Positions 54,510 to 62,601 of a stretch of DNA of 64,000 nt are shown here, piece after piece; position 1 is the first letter of the stretch; every line of letters starts with the position of its first letter. The notes below the pieces were generated by a model. That model was given only the letters and a program-made list of their open reading frames with translations, was not told where the DNA came from and made no database searches. Source of the stretch: an uncultured Alphaproteobacteria bacterium. GTDB taxonomy: Bacteria; Pseudomonadota; Alphaproteobacteria; Rhizobiales; Aestuariivirgaceae. The stretch covers positions 62,001-126,000 of the forward strand of contig CAMFKI010000008.1 in the NCBI GenBank assembly GCA_945957365.1. The letters run 5' to 3'. The position numbers and the translations under genes are program-made.

Positions 54510-56663
54510 ATGGGTCGGTCGGGCAGGAAGGGTCAGGGAGGTCAGCGCGAGGAGCCGCAGTTGTTCGCCGCCAAGCCTGCCGCAAAGTCGGCCAAGGGCG
54601 GTGCAAGGGGGAAGGTCCGGGTCAAGGACGCTGCCGCCTCGCGTGAGCCGCGCAGCCGCCGCAGGCGCTCCTTCCTGTGGCCCGTCATCCGTTTCGGCAT
54701 CACCCTCGCCATCCTCGGCACACTCGGCCTCGGCACCCTCTTCGGCTACATCTGGATGGGGCTCGACAGCCAGGGCCTGCTGAAGATCCCCGACCGCGAT
54801 CCCGGCATCATGATCCTTGCCAATGACGGATCGGTGCTGGCCGAGCAGGGTTCGTTCAACGGCGACGAGGTGCGCATCGCCGACCTGCCCGATTACGTGC
54901 CCAATGCCTTCATCGCCATCGAGGACCGGCGCTTCCGCAGCCACTACGGTGTCGACCCGATCGGCCTGCTGCGGGCGATGTACACCAATTACCGCTCGGG
55001 CCGCGTGGTGCAGGGCGGCTCGACGCTGACCCAGCAGCTGGCCAAGAACCTGTTCCTGTCGCCCGACCGTACCCTGCAGCGCAAGCTGCAGGAAGTGGTT
55101 CTCGCCCTGTGGCTGGAGAAGCACTACTCGAAGGACGACATCCTGCAGCTTTACCTGAACCGGGTCTATTTCGGCTCGGGCGCCACCGGCATCGAGAAGG
55201 CGGCGCAGGTCTATTTCAAGAAATCCGCCCGTGACCTGACGCTGGCCGAGGCGGCAACGCTGGCGGGCGTCGTCAAGGCGCCGAGCGCCAACAACCCGAT
55301 CTCCGACCCCCAGGCCGCCGCTGATCGCGCCAAGCTTGTGCTGCAGAGCATGGCGGACGCCGGCTTCATCACGCAGGACGAGGCCACCGCCGCGATCGAC
55401 AACCCGGCGGCGGCCAAGACGGACTCCTATCTCTCGGCCAAGAATTTCGTCATCGACTGGATCGGCGAGCAGCTGCCCGAATTCGTCAAGGACTATCAGC
55501 AGTCACTGGTGGTCGAGACGAGCATCGACCCGGCGATCCAGAACAGCGCCGAACTGGCCGTGGCCAAGGAGCTGAGCGAGCAGGGCGCCAAGCTGAAGGT
55601 GTCGCAGGGCGCGATGGTGGTGATGGACGGCTCGGGCGCGGTGCTGGCCATGGTGGGCGGCCGGTCCTACCAGAAGAGCCAGTTCAACCGCGCCACCAAG
55701 GCGCTGCGCCAGCCGGGTTCGGCCTTCAAGCCATTCGTCTATCTCGCCGCCCTCGAGCATGGGCTGACGCCCGACACCATGGTGGTGGACGAGCCGATCC
55801 GCGTCGGCAACTGGTCGCCCGAGAACTACCGCAAGAAATATCTGGGCCCGGTGGCGCTGGAGACGGCGCTGGCGCTGTCGCTCAACACCATTTCGGTGAA
55901 GCTGGTGCTGCAGGTGGGGCCGGAGGCGGTCATCGCCGTGGCGCACCGGCTGGGCATCACTTCGCCGCTCAGCAACGACGCCTCGATTGCGCTCGGCACA
56001 TCGGTGGTGACGCCGCTCGAGATGACGTCGGCCTTCGTGCCCTTCTCCAACGGCGGCTATCCGGTGACGGCCTATGCGGTGACGCGAATCAAGACGCGCG
56101 ACGGCAAGGTGATCTACGAGCGCAACGGCTCCGGCTTCCCGAAGGCGATCACCGACAACGACCTCTTCGGCATGAACCGCATGATGCGGCTCGTCGTCAC
56201 CGATGGCACGGGCACGCGCGCCGCCTTCCCGGGCTTCGACATCGCCGGCAAGACCGGCACCAGCCAGGACTACCGCGATGCCTGGTTCGTCGGCTTCACC
56301 AGCGAACTGGTGGCCGGCGTGTGGGTGGGGAACGACGACAATTCGCCCACCAACAAGGTGACGGGCGGGCTGATCCCCGCCATGATCTGGCGCGATGTGA
56401 TGGAGCCCGCCCATCGCGGCCTGACACCACGGCCACTGCCGGGCACCCCGCAGGTGGCCTTGAGCGCACCGGCCACCGTCAGCGATACGCAATATGCCCA
56501 GGGAGCCGCCGAGGAACCGGCGCCGCCGCCCGAGGTGAACAGCGGCGGCGGCTTCTTCGCGCGGCTGTTTGGCGGCCTCACCCGCAGCACCGGCCAGGAC
56601 CCCGGCAGGAAGCGCACCACGGCGCACGACCGCGCGCTGCGCGACAAGCTGGACGAGCCTTAG
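54510..56663 (+). CDS. mrcA: penicillin-binding protein 1A (bifunctional class A PBP)
   Basis: 717 residues. A basic cytoplasmic tail of about 50 residues precedes one membrane helix (VIRFGITLAILGTLGLGTLF). The glycosyltransferase domain has Glu138 (IEDRRFRSHYGVD) and QGGSTLTQQLAKN. The transpeptidase has Ser404 (PGSAFK), a SLN motif (ALSLNTIS) and Lys581 in KTGTS. It polymerises and crosslinks peptidoglycan in the periplasm. The C-terminal 60 residues are Pro/Gly-rich. The ATG at 54510 has GGGGGAG only 2 bases away, and a GTG at 54507 is the alternative. Confidence 0.96.
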   Translation: MGRSGRKGQGGQREEPQLFAAKPAAKSAKGGARGKVRVKDAAASREPRSRRRRSFLWPVIRFGITLAILGTLGLGTLFGYIWMGLDSQGLLKIPDRDPGIMILANDGSVLAEQGSFNGDEVRIADLPDYVPNAFIAIEDRRFRSHYGVDPIGLLRAMYTNYRSGRVVQGGSTLTQQLAKNLFLSPDRTLQRKLQEVVLALWLEKHYSKDDILQLYLNRVYFGSGATGIEKAAQVYFKKSARDLTLAEAATLAGVVKAPSANNPISDPQAAADRAKLVLQSMADAGFITQDEATAAIDNPAAAKTDSYLSAKNFVIDWIGEQLPEFVKDYQQSLVVETSIDPAIQNSAELAVAKELSEQGAKLKVSQGAMVVMDGSGAVLAMVGGRSYQKSQFNRATKALRQPGSAFKPFVYLAALEHGLTPDTMVVDEPIRVGNWSPENYRKKYLGPVALETALALSLNTISVKLVLQVGPEAVIAVAHRLGITSPLSNDASIALGTSVVTPLEMTSAFVPFSNGGYPVTAYAVTRIKTRDGKVIYERNGSGFPKAITDNDLFGMNRMMRLVVTDGTGTRAAFPGFDIAGKTGTSQDYRDAWFVGFTSELVAGVWVGNDDNSPTNKVTGGLIPAMIWRDVMEPAHRGLTPRPLPGTPQVALSAPATVSDTQYAQGAAEEPAPPPEVNSGGGFFARLFGGLTRSTGQDPGRKRTTAHDRALRDKLDEP

Positions 56664-56716
56664 GGTTTGCGCCTGCCGTTCTCGTCAGCTGAAGAGACGC
56701 ATCGGGCCGGGTCCGC

Positions 56717-57466
56717 CTACACCACCACGCGATGCACGTCCTGGCCGTGGAGGCGCAGCCAGTTCTTGGCGCGGGCGGCATTGGGGCAGTGGGTGAGGAC
56801 GAGGCGCCAGAAGCGCGGGCTATGGTCGAGATGGCGGAGATGCGCCACTTCGTGGGCTGCGACATAGTCGAGCACATAGTCTGGCGCCAGGATGAGGCGC
56901 CAGGAATAGGAGAGGTCGCCGCTTGCCGAGCACGAGCCCCAGCGACTGCGCTGGTCCCGGATGGTGATGCGGCGGAACTTCACACCCATCAGGCTTGCAT
57001 ATTTCACCGTCGCCCGCGTGAGATCAGCACGCGCCTCCGCCTTGAGGAAGTCGAGCACGCGGCGCGGCAGATGGGCAAGCTCGCCCGGAACGTTGATGTA
57101 GTAGCGGTCGCGGTCGGCGGTGACGATGCCGCGGCGGCCGGCCACGTGGCGGATGTCGTGCTCGATGCCGCGCAGTGGCAGCGCACTGCCGTCGGCGAGA
57201 TGAATGAGGCCGCCACGCGCCCGCACACGCTCCTCGATCCAGCTGCGCGAGCGTTCGGTGAATTCGAGGGCCCTTGCACGCGATACGCCGCGCGGCACCG
57301 TCACCAGCACACCCGTGCCGGTCGCGTTCAGACGGAGGACGAGGCGGCGGGCCTGAGCATGGCGGCGGAAGGTGACATCCAGCACCTCGTCGCCGACGAG
57401 CAGCCGGCTCGGCTCAAGCGGTCTTGGACCGACCGTTCGCTGCAGGCTTCTGAGAAGACCGATCAT
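56717..57466 (-). CDS. YgjP-like (M48-type) metallopeptidase
   Basis: 249 residues. The zinc motif HEVAH is at 205-209, within AAHEVAHLRHLDHSPRFW, and WGSC at 176-179 with RDQRSRWGS is the usual signature of the YgjP/DUF45 family. These are small cytoplasmic proteins presumed to be peptidases; their substrates are unknown. The ATG at 57466 makes a 53-bp overlap with the end of phaZ, long for neighbours on the same strand, so a later start (the conserved region begins near RLLVGDEV, residue 21) is possible. Confidence 0.85.
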   Translation of the reverse strand: MIGLLRSLQRTVGPRPLEPSRLLVGDEVLDVTFRRHAQARRLVLRLNATGTGVLVTVPRGVSRARALEFTERSRSWIEERVRARGGLIHLADGSALPLRGIEHDIRHVAGRRGIVTADRDRYYINVPGELAHLPRRVLDFLKAEARADLTRATVKYASLMGVKFRRITIRDQRSRWGSCSASGDLSYSWRLILAPDYVLDYVAAHEVAHLRHLDHSPRFWRLVLTHCPNAARAKNWLRLHGQDVHRVVV

Positions 57467-58688
57467 CAGCGTTCTTATTCACGAACTCGACGATTCGCGG
57501 AACGATTTCCTTGCGGAACCGCGAGCCATTGAACACGCCATAATGCCCCACACCCGGTTGCAGGTGGTGGAGCTTCTTCTCGGGCGCGAGATTGCTGCAC
57601 AGGTCCTGCGCGGCCTGGGTCTGGCCGACGCCCGAAATGTCGTCGCGTTCGCCTTCGATGGTCATCAGCGCGGTGCGCGTGATCAGCGACGGGTCGACGC
57701 GTGAATTGCGGTGGGTGAGCGTACCCTTGGGAAGGTCGTGGTTGACGAAGACCTTCTCCACCGTCTGCAGGTAGAACTCGGCGGTGAGGTCCATCACCGA
57801 CATGTATTCATCGTAGAAGTCGCGGTGCTTTTCGGCCGAGTCGCCATCGCCGTCGACAAGGTGCCAGAACAGGTCGCGGTGGGCATCGAGATGGCGGTCC
57901 AGGTTCATGGTCATGAAGCCGCCGAGCTGCAGGAAGCCCGGATAGACGTCGCGCATCATGCCGGCATGAGGTGCCGGCACCTTCATGATCACGTTCTTGC
58001 GGAACCAGTCCACGCCCTTCTCCTGGGCGAGGTTGTTGACCGCGGTGGGGTTGCGCCTCGTGTCGATGGGGCCGCCCATGAGGATCATGGTCTTCGGCGC
58101 CGCCGGGTCCTTCGCGGCATTCATCAGCGCCACCGCCGCCATCACCGGCACGGAGGGCTGGCACACCGCCATGACGCTGGTGTCGGGGCCGAGGAAGCGC
58201 AGGAATTCGGTGACGTAGTCCACGTAGTCGTCGAGGTCGAAGGCGCCCTGCGACATGGGTACGCCACGGGCATCGACCCAGTCCGTGATATAGGTGTCAT
58301 AATGCGGGAGCATCGATTCCACCGTGCCACGCAGCAGCGTCGCATAGTGGCCCGACATGGGGGCGACGATCAGCAGCTTGTGCTGCTTCTTCGGTGTCTC
58401 CCACTGCTTCTCGAAGTTGAGCAGAGTGCAGAAGGGCTTGGTGAGGACGTTGCGTTCCTCCACCGCGACGATCTCGTCATCGATGATGACGTCGTGGATC
58501 TCGAAGGGCGGCTTGCCGTAGCGGCGGGTGGTGCGTTCGAAGAGTTCGAGCGAGGCGGCGAGAGAACGGCCGAACTGAGTTTCGGAGAGGGGATTGGCGG
58601 GGCTTCGCCAGAAGTTCAAGCCCGCATCGGCAGCTGCACGCCAAGGTGCAAGGGCCGCATGGTTCATCTCGTAAAGATAATACAGCAC
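57414..58688 (-). CDS. phaZ: intracellular polyhydroxybutyrate depolymerase
   Basis: 424 residues from a GTG (GTGCTGTATTATCTTTACG), preceded at about 10 bases by GAGGGG. The protein matches PhaZa1 of Ralstonia along its length: YEMNHAALAPWRAAAD, APMSGHYATLLRGTV, the nucleophile Cys176 in AVCQPSVPVMAA, MGGPIDTRRNPTAVN, GERDDISGVGQT and HYGVFNGSRF. It mobilises stored PHB to 3-hydroxybutyrate. No PHB synthase is in the window. Confidence 0.96.
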   Translation of the reverse strand: MLYYLYEMNHAALAPWRAAADAGLNFWRSPANPLSETQFGRSLAASLELFERTTRRYGKPPFEIHDVIIDDEIVAVEERNVLTKPFCTLLNFEKQWETPKKQHKLLIVAPMSGHYATLLRGTVESMLPHYDTYITDWVDARGVPMSQGAFDLDDYVDYVTEFLRFLGPDTSVMAVCQPSVPVMAAVALMNAAKDPAAPKTMILMGGPIDTRRNPTAVNNLAQEKGVDWFRKNVIMKVPAPHAGMMRDVYPGFLQLGGFMTMNLDRHLDAHRDLFWHLVDGDGDSAEKHRDFYDEYMSVMDLTAEFYLQTVEKVFVNHDLPKGTLTHRNSRVDPSLITRTALMTIEGERDDISGVGQTQAAQDLCSNLAPEKKLHHLQPGVGHYGVFNGSRFRKEIVPRIVEFVNKNADDRSSQKPAANGRSKTA

Positions 58689-58762
58689 AACCGGGAGACC
58701 CCTCGTTAACGCTCGACGGTAGCAATTCTGCCGAATCGGAGCAACCCGTCAATTGGTAGACT

Positions 58763-59371
58763 TTAGGGGGAAGTCCTAAGTGTTTCCTTCAGTTCCGCCG
58801 CGAGTTTGGCGGCATCCGTGGTGTAGGCCATGTGGGTGACGAAGCGTCCGTCCGGCCCCATCAGGTAGATGATGCTGGAATGGTCCATCAGGTAATCCGT
58901 GCCAGAACCGCTTGTCGCCGCCTTGGCGTAGTAGACGCGATAGGCCTTGGCGATGGCTGCCACTTCCTCCGCCGTGCCGGTGAGGCCGATGAGGCGCGGG
59001 CCAAAATTGCCGACATAGGCCTTCAGCACCGCGGGCGTGTCGCGCGCCGGGTCGATCGACACGAAGATGGGCTGGATGCGGCTGGCCTCGGGACCCATCT
59101 GGTCAAGTGCGGCCGTCATCACCTGCAACTCGGTGGGGCAGACGTCGGGACAATAGGTGTAGCCGAAGAACACCAGCATGTACTTGCCGAGGAAGTCCTT
59201 CTCGGTCACCCGCTTGCCATCCTGGTCGACCATCGAGAAGGGGCCACCGACGAGGGCCACCCCGGAACCGGACGGCCGGTGGTCGGCGCTCCCGAGAAAC
59301 GCGTAACCGCCCAGCCCTGCGGCGATGAGCAGGACGATGGCAGCGAGGATGAGGATCGGCCGGCGCGGCAT
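58763..59371 (-). CDS. senC: SCO1/SenC copper protein
   Basis: 202 residues from the ATG at 59371, or 212 from 59401. One N-terminal membrane helix (ILILAAIVLLIAAGLGGYAF) anchors a thioredoxin-fold domain to the periplasmic side. The copper ligands are Cys74 and Cys78 (YCPDVCP) and His164 (MDHSSIIYL). It helps assemble the CuA or CuB site of cytochrome oxidase. Divergence from regB with regA downstream is the arrangement known from Rhodobacter (PrrC/SenC). Confidence 0.93.
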   Translation of the reverse strand: MPRRPILILAAIVLLIAAGLGGYAFLGSADHRPSGSGVALVGGPFSMVDQDGKRVTEKDFLGKYMLVFFGYTYCPDVCPTELQVMTAALDQMGPEASRIQPIFVSIDPARDTPAVLKAYVGNFGPRLIGLTGTAEEVAAIAKAYRVYYAKAATSGSGTDYLMDHSSIIYLMGPDGRFVTHMAYTTDAAKLAAELKETLRTSP

Positions 59372-59449
59372 CGGTGTTCTTTCTTCAATCGCCTTGCACA
59401 TATGTCTAGACTGGGCCGAACGCAACGGTCACCCAGCCTCCGGGAGCGC

Positions 59450-60796
59450 ATGCCACAGGACGTCCTGATCGACACCAAGCCGACGAGCGGCACCGAAATC
59501 GGCATGCTGCGCCTGCGCACACTGGTGCGCCTGCGCTGGCTGGCCATCGTCGGACAGGCGGGAGCGGTGCTGGGCGTTCATATCGTCCTCGGCTTTCCGC
59601 TGCCGCTGGGTTTCTGCCTCGCGGCGATCGCGCTCAGTGCCTGGCTCAACATCTTCCTCACCATCCGCTGGCGCAAGAGCGTCAGGCTGCATGAGCGCTA
59701 CGCCGGACTGCTGCTGGTCTACGACGTGCTGCAGCTCGCCGTGCTGCTCTATCTCACCGGCGGGCTCGAGAACCCCTTCTCCTTCCTGTTCCTCGTGCCG
59801 GTGACGATCTCGGCCACGTCGCTCCCCAACCGCTGGACGCTGTGGCTCGGCCTGATGGCCTTTGCCTGCGCGACATTGCTCGCCTTCCGGCACTTTCCGC
59901 TGCCCTGGCTGCCCGGAGAGCACTTCGAGCTTCCCGACATCTACATCGGCGGCATGTGGGCGGCCATCGTGTGCGGCGTGGTGTTCTCTGCCATCTATGC
60001 GCGGCGTATCGCGGACGAGGCGCGGCAGATGTCGGCCGCACTTTCGGCCACCGAAATGGTGCTGGCGCGTGAGCAGCGGCTCTCCGCCCTCGACGGCATG
60101 GCAGCGGCGGCGGCCCATGAGCTGGGCACCCCGCTCGCCACCATCGCGCTGGTCGCCAAGGAACTGAAGCGCGAGATGCCGGCGGATGCTCCGCACACGG
60201 AGGACATCGATCTCCTCATCAGCCAGACGGCGCGCTGCCGCGAAATCCTCGCCAGGCTGTCGAGCCGCGAGGCGCAGACCGACGAAATGTACCAGCGCAC
60301 GGCGATCCTGCCGATGATCGAGGATCTGGTGGCGCCGCTGCGCGGCCCCGACGCGGTGATTGCGGTGACGAGCTCGGCCGATCTCGACGACAAGGCGCTG
60401 GGCAGCGAGCCGGTGTTCCGGCGCAACCCTGCCATAACCTACGGACTTGGCAATCTGCTCGAAAACGCCGTGGATTTCGCCGAAAGCCGCGTCGAGGTCG
60501 ACGCGCGCTGGACCCCGGCGCAGGTGTCGATCTCGGTGCGCGACGATGGCCCGGGCTTCCACGAGAACATCTTCGACCGGCTGGGCGATCCCTTCGTCAC
60601 CACCAGGCCCGGTTACGGCGAGGACAGCGGGGAGCCGGGCCGCCACGAGGGCATGGGGCTTGGCTTCTTCATCGCCAAGACGCTGCTGGAACGCTCCGGC
60701 GCCACGGTTTCCCTCGCCAACCGGCCGGCACCGGAACACGGTGCGGTAGTACACGTGGTCTGGCCGCGGAGCCTGGTTGATCTCGGGCGCGCCTGA
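59450..60796 (+). CDS. regB: redox sensor histidine kinase RegB/PrrB
   Basis: 448 residues with six membrane segments in the first 185. The quinone-site heptad is GGLENPF (104-110). The phospho-acceptor is His223 (AAHELGTPLAT), and the redox-active cysteine is Cys263 (TARCREIL). The ATP domain includes NLLENAVDFA and GMGLGFFIAKTLLERSGA. RegB senses quinone and redox state and phosphorylates RegA. GGGAG precedes the ATG at 59450 by 4-5 bases; longer frames run across the senC gene. Confidence 0.97.
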   Translation: MPQDVLIDTKPTSGTEIGMLRLRTLVRLRWLAIVGQAGAVLGVHIVLGFPLPLGFCLAAIALSAWLNIFLTIRWRKSVRLHERYAGLLLVYDVLQLAVLLYLTGGLENPFSFLFLVPVTISATSLPNRWTLWLGLMAFACATLLAFRHFPLPWLPGEHFELPDIYIGGMWAAIVCGVVFSAIYARRIADEARQMSAALSATEMVLAREQRLSALDGMAAAAAHELGTPLATIALVAKELKREMPADAPHTEDIDLLISQTARCREILARLSSREAQTDEMYQRTAILPMIEDLVAPLRGPDAVIAVTSSADLDDKALGSEPVFRRNPAITYGLGNLLENAVDFAESRVEVDARWTPAQVSISVRDDGPGFHENIFDRLGDPFVTTRPGYGEDSGEPGRHEGMGLGFFIAKTLLERSGATVSLANRPAPEHGAVVHVVWPRSLVDLGRA

Positions 60797-60899
60797 CAGC
60801 GTATCGGGAAGTGTTTGAACCGGTGCCCTCAAGACGCTAGAGAGCCCCCGAGCATTCCGTGTAACAGTAGTCCGAGTAACCAGAACTGGCCGCGCCTGA

Positions 60900-61445
60900 A
60901 TGAGCACCACCCAGATACCCGCCGAGAAGACCCTGCTGCTCGTCGATGACGACCATCCGTTCCTGACGCGTCTGGCCCGGGCGATGGAAGCCCGCGGCTT
61001 CGAGGTGCTGATGGCGGAGTCGGTGGCGGAAGGCGTGGCGCATGTGAAGCGTTCGGCGCCGTCCTTCGCGGTGGTCGACCTCAGGCTTGCCGACGGCAAT
61101 GGCCTCGACGTGATCGAAGCACTGCATCAGGCCAGGCCAGAGGCCCGCGCCGTGGTGCTGACGGGCTATGGCAACATCGCCACGGCGGTCACCGCGGTGA
61201 AACTGGGCGCCATCGACTATCTGGCGAAGCCTGCCGATGCCGATGCCGTGTATGGCGCGCTGGTGGGCGACACCGACACGCGCGCTGCCCTGCCCGACAA
61301 TCCGATGTCGGCGGACCGGGTGCGCTGGGAACATATCCAGCGCGTCTATGAATTATGCAACCGCAACGTCTCGGAGACGGCGCGGCGCCTCAACATGCAC
61401 CGCCGCACCTTGCAGCGCATCCTCGCCAAGCGCGCGCCCAAATAG
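60900..61445 (+). CDS. regA: redox response regulator RegA/PrrA
   Basis: 181 residues. A receiver domain with Asp60 (VVDLRLADGNGL), the acidic pair in LLVDDDHP and Lys110 (DYLAKPAD) is joined to a Fis-type HTH at about 145-176. The HTH reads NVSETARRLNMHRRTLQRIL, nearly invariant among RegA orthologues. RegA controls respiration, carbon and nitrogen genes in response to oxygen. It lies 103 bp after regB on the same strand; that gap shows no hairpin or clear promoter. Confidence 0.97.
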   Translation: MSTTQIPAEKTLLLVDDDHPFLTRLARAMEARGFEVLMAESVAEGVAHVKRSAPSFAVVDLRLADGNGLDVIEALHQARPEARAVVLTGYGNIATAVTAVKLGAIDYLAKPADADAVYGALVGDTDTRAALPDNPMSADRVRWEHIQRVYELCNRNVSETARRLNMHRRTLQRILAKRAPK

Positions 61446-61461
61446 GCTTTCGCCTTACTGG

Positions 61462-61923
61462 TCAGAAATTCTCCGCCAGCGGGTCGTAGAGGCCATGCAG
61501 GCGGAGCGCGGCGGCACGCGCGAAGGCCAGCGTCACCGCCTTGCGGCGCGCGGCGTGAAGGTTCGATGCCGGCGTGTGGCGCGCGATGTCCGCCCCCCAG
61601 CCATCAGCGATGATGAGACCCGCGTCGGCCGGCATGAGGGCCGGTTCCATCGCGGTCGGGATGGCGAAGAACAGGCGGTCGCACCAGTCGCGGTATTCCG
61701 GCCATTTCGAATCGCTGCGGAAGTCCTCGGGCGAGGACTTGATCTCGACGATCCAGATCTCGCCGCTGTCGGCGATGGCCATCAGGTCGGCGCGCCGGCC
61801 CGAGGCCAGGGTGAATTCCGGCAGGACCGCGAAATTCGCCGCGCGCAGCAGCCGTGACACGCCGCGCTGGATCATCAGCGCGGTGTCGGACTGCCGTCCA
61901 TCGGGCCTCAGTTCAAGGCGCAT
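61462..61923 (-). CDS. mmcB: MmcB-family DNA repair protein (putative endonuclease)
   Basis: 153 residues. The PD-(D/E)XK-like core reads RRADLMAIADSGEIWIVEIK, with Asp46, Glu60 and Lys62 as the probable metal and catalytic residues. MmcB proteins are alphaproteobacterial and were named from a mitomycin C-related phenotype in Caulobacter. The gene converges on regA with a 16-bp gap and diverges from the TRAP genes. A lexA-type SOS box was not found in the 96-bp upstream gap. Confidence 0.88.
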   Translation of the reverse strand: MRLELRPDGRQSDTALMIQRGVSRLLRAANFAVLPEFTLASGRRADLMAIADSGEIWIVEIKSSPEDFRSDSKWPEYRDWCDRLFFAIPTAMEPALMPADAGLIIADGWGADIARHTPASNLHAARRKAVTLAFARAAALRLHGLYDPLAENF

Positions 61924-62019
61924 CGAATGCCTCTTGTGGGGTTTGCCGCCCTCCTCCTAATCTCTGCGCCACGAACGTCAATCCGGTCAACGCCACTTAG
62001 GGTCAGGTCTGGTCACCAC

Positions 62020-62601
62020 ATGCTGAGCGCCCTTCTGGGTTTGAGCCGGCTCATCGATGCCGTGACGGCCTTCATCGGCCGCCAGCTGCGCTGGCTGATC
62101 CTCGCCACGGTGCTGATCTCGGCCGGCAATGCCATCCTGCGCAAGGCCTTCGACATCAGCTCCAATGCCTGGCTCGAACTGCAGTGGCTGCTGTTCGGCG
62201 CGGTGTTCATGCTGGCCGCCGCCTACACGCTGCAGAAAAACGCCCATGTGCGCATCGACGTGGTGTCGAGCCGGCTCAGCAAGCACAGCCGCGACGTGAT
62301 CGACCTCTTGGGCCATCTGTTCATCCTGGTGCCCTTCGCGCTGCTGACGGCGTGGCTCGCCTGGCCGTTCTTCCTCGACAGCTTCCGCTCCGGCGAGGTG
62401 TCGAGCAATGCCGGCGGCCTGCCGGTGTGGCCGGCCAAGTTCCTGATCTTCGCCGGCATGGCGCTGCTGCTGCTGCAGGCCCTTTCAGAGATCATCAAGC
62501 GCGCCGCAGTGCTCGCCGGTGTGATCGCCGATCCGGTGCCGCAGCCGGTGCATGGCCACGAGCCGTCCGATACCTCGATCAGCGGGGGCCACGTCGAGTG
62601 A
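62020..62601 (+). CDS. dctQ: TRAP transporter small permease (DctQ)
   Basis: 193 residues from the ATG at 62020. Four membrane segments (WLILATVLISAGNAILR, LQWLLFGAVFMLAAAYTLQ, LGHLFILVPFALLTAWLAWPF, FLIFAGMALLLLQALSEI) match the DctQ subunit. The motif NAHVRIDVVSSRLS is typical. Its stop overlaps the dctM GTG start by 4 bp (GTGA). No substrate-binding dctP lies upstream; it may be past the window end. Confidence 0.93.
   Translation: MLSALLGLSRLIDAVTAFIGRQLRWLILATVLISAGNAILRKAFDISSNAWLELQWLLFGAVFMLAAAYTLQKNAHVRIDVVSSRLSKHSRDVIDLLGHLFILVPFALLTAWLAWPFFLDSFRSGEVSSNAGGLPVWPAKFLIFAGMALLLLQALSEIIKRAAVLAGVIADPVPQPVHGHEPSDTSISGGHVE

Noticed and set aside
59429..61099. 556-residue frame antisense to regB and regA
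   Set aside because: RegB and RegA motifs are unambiguous on the plus strand; the antisense product is low-complexity His/Arg/Gln-rich.
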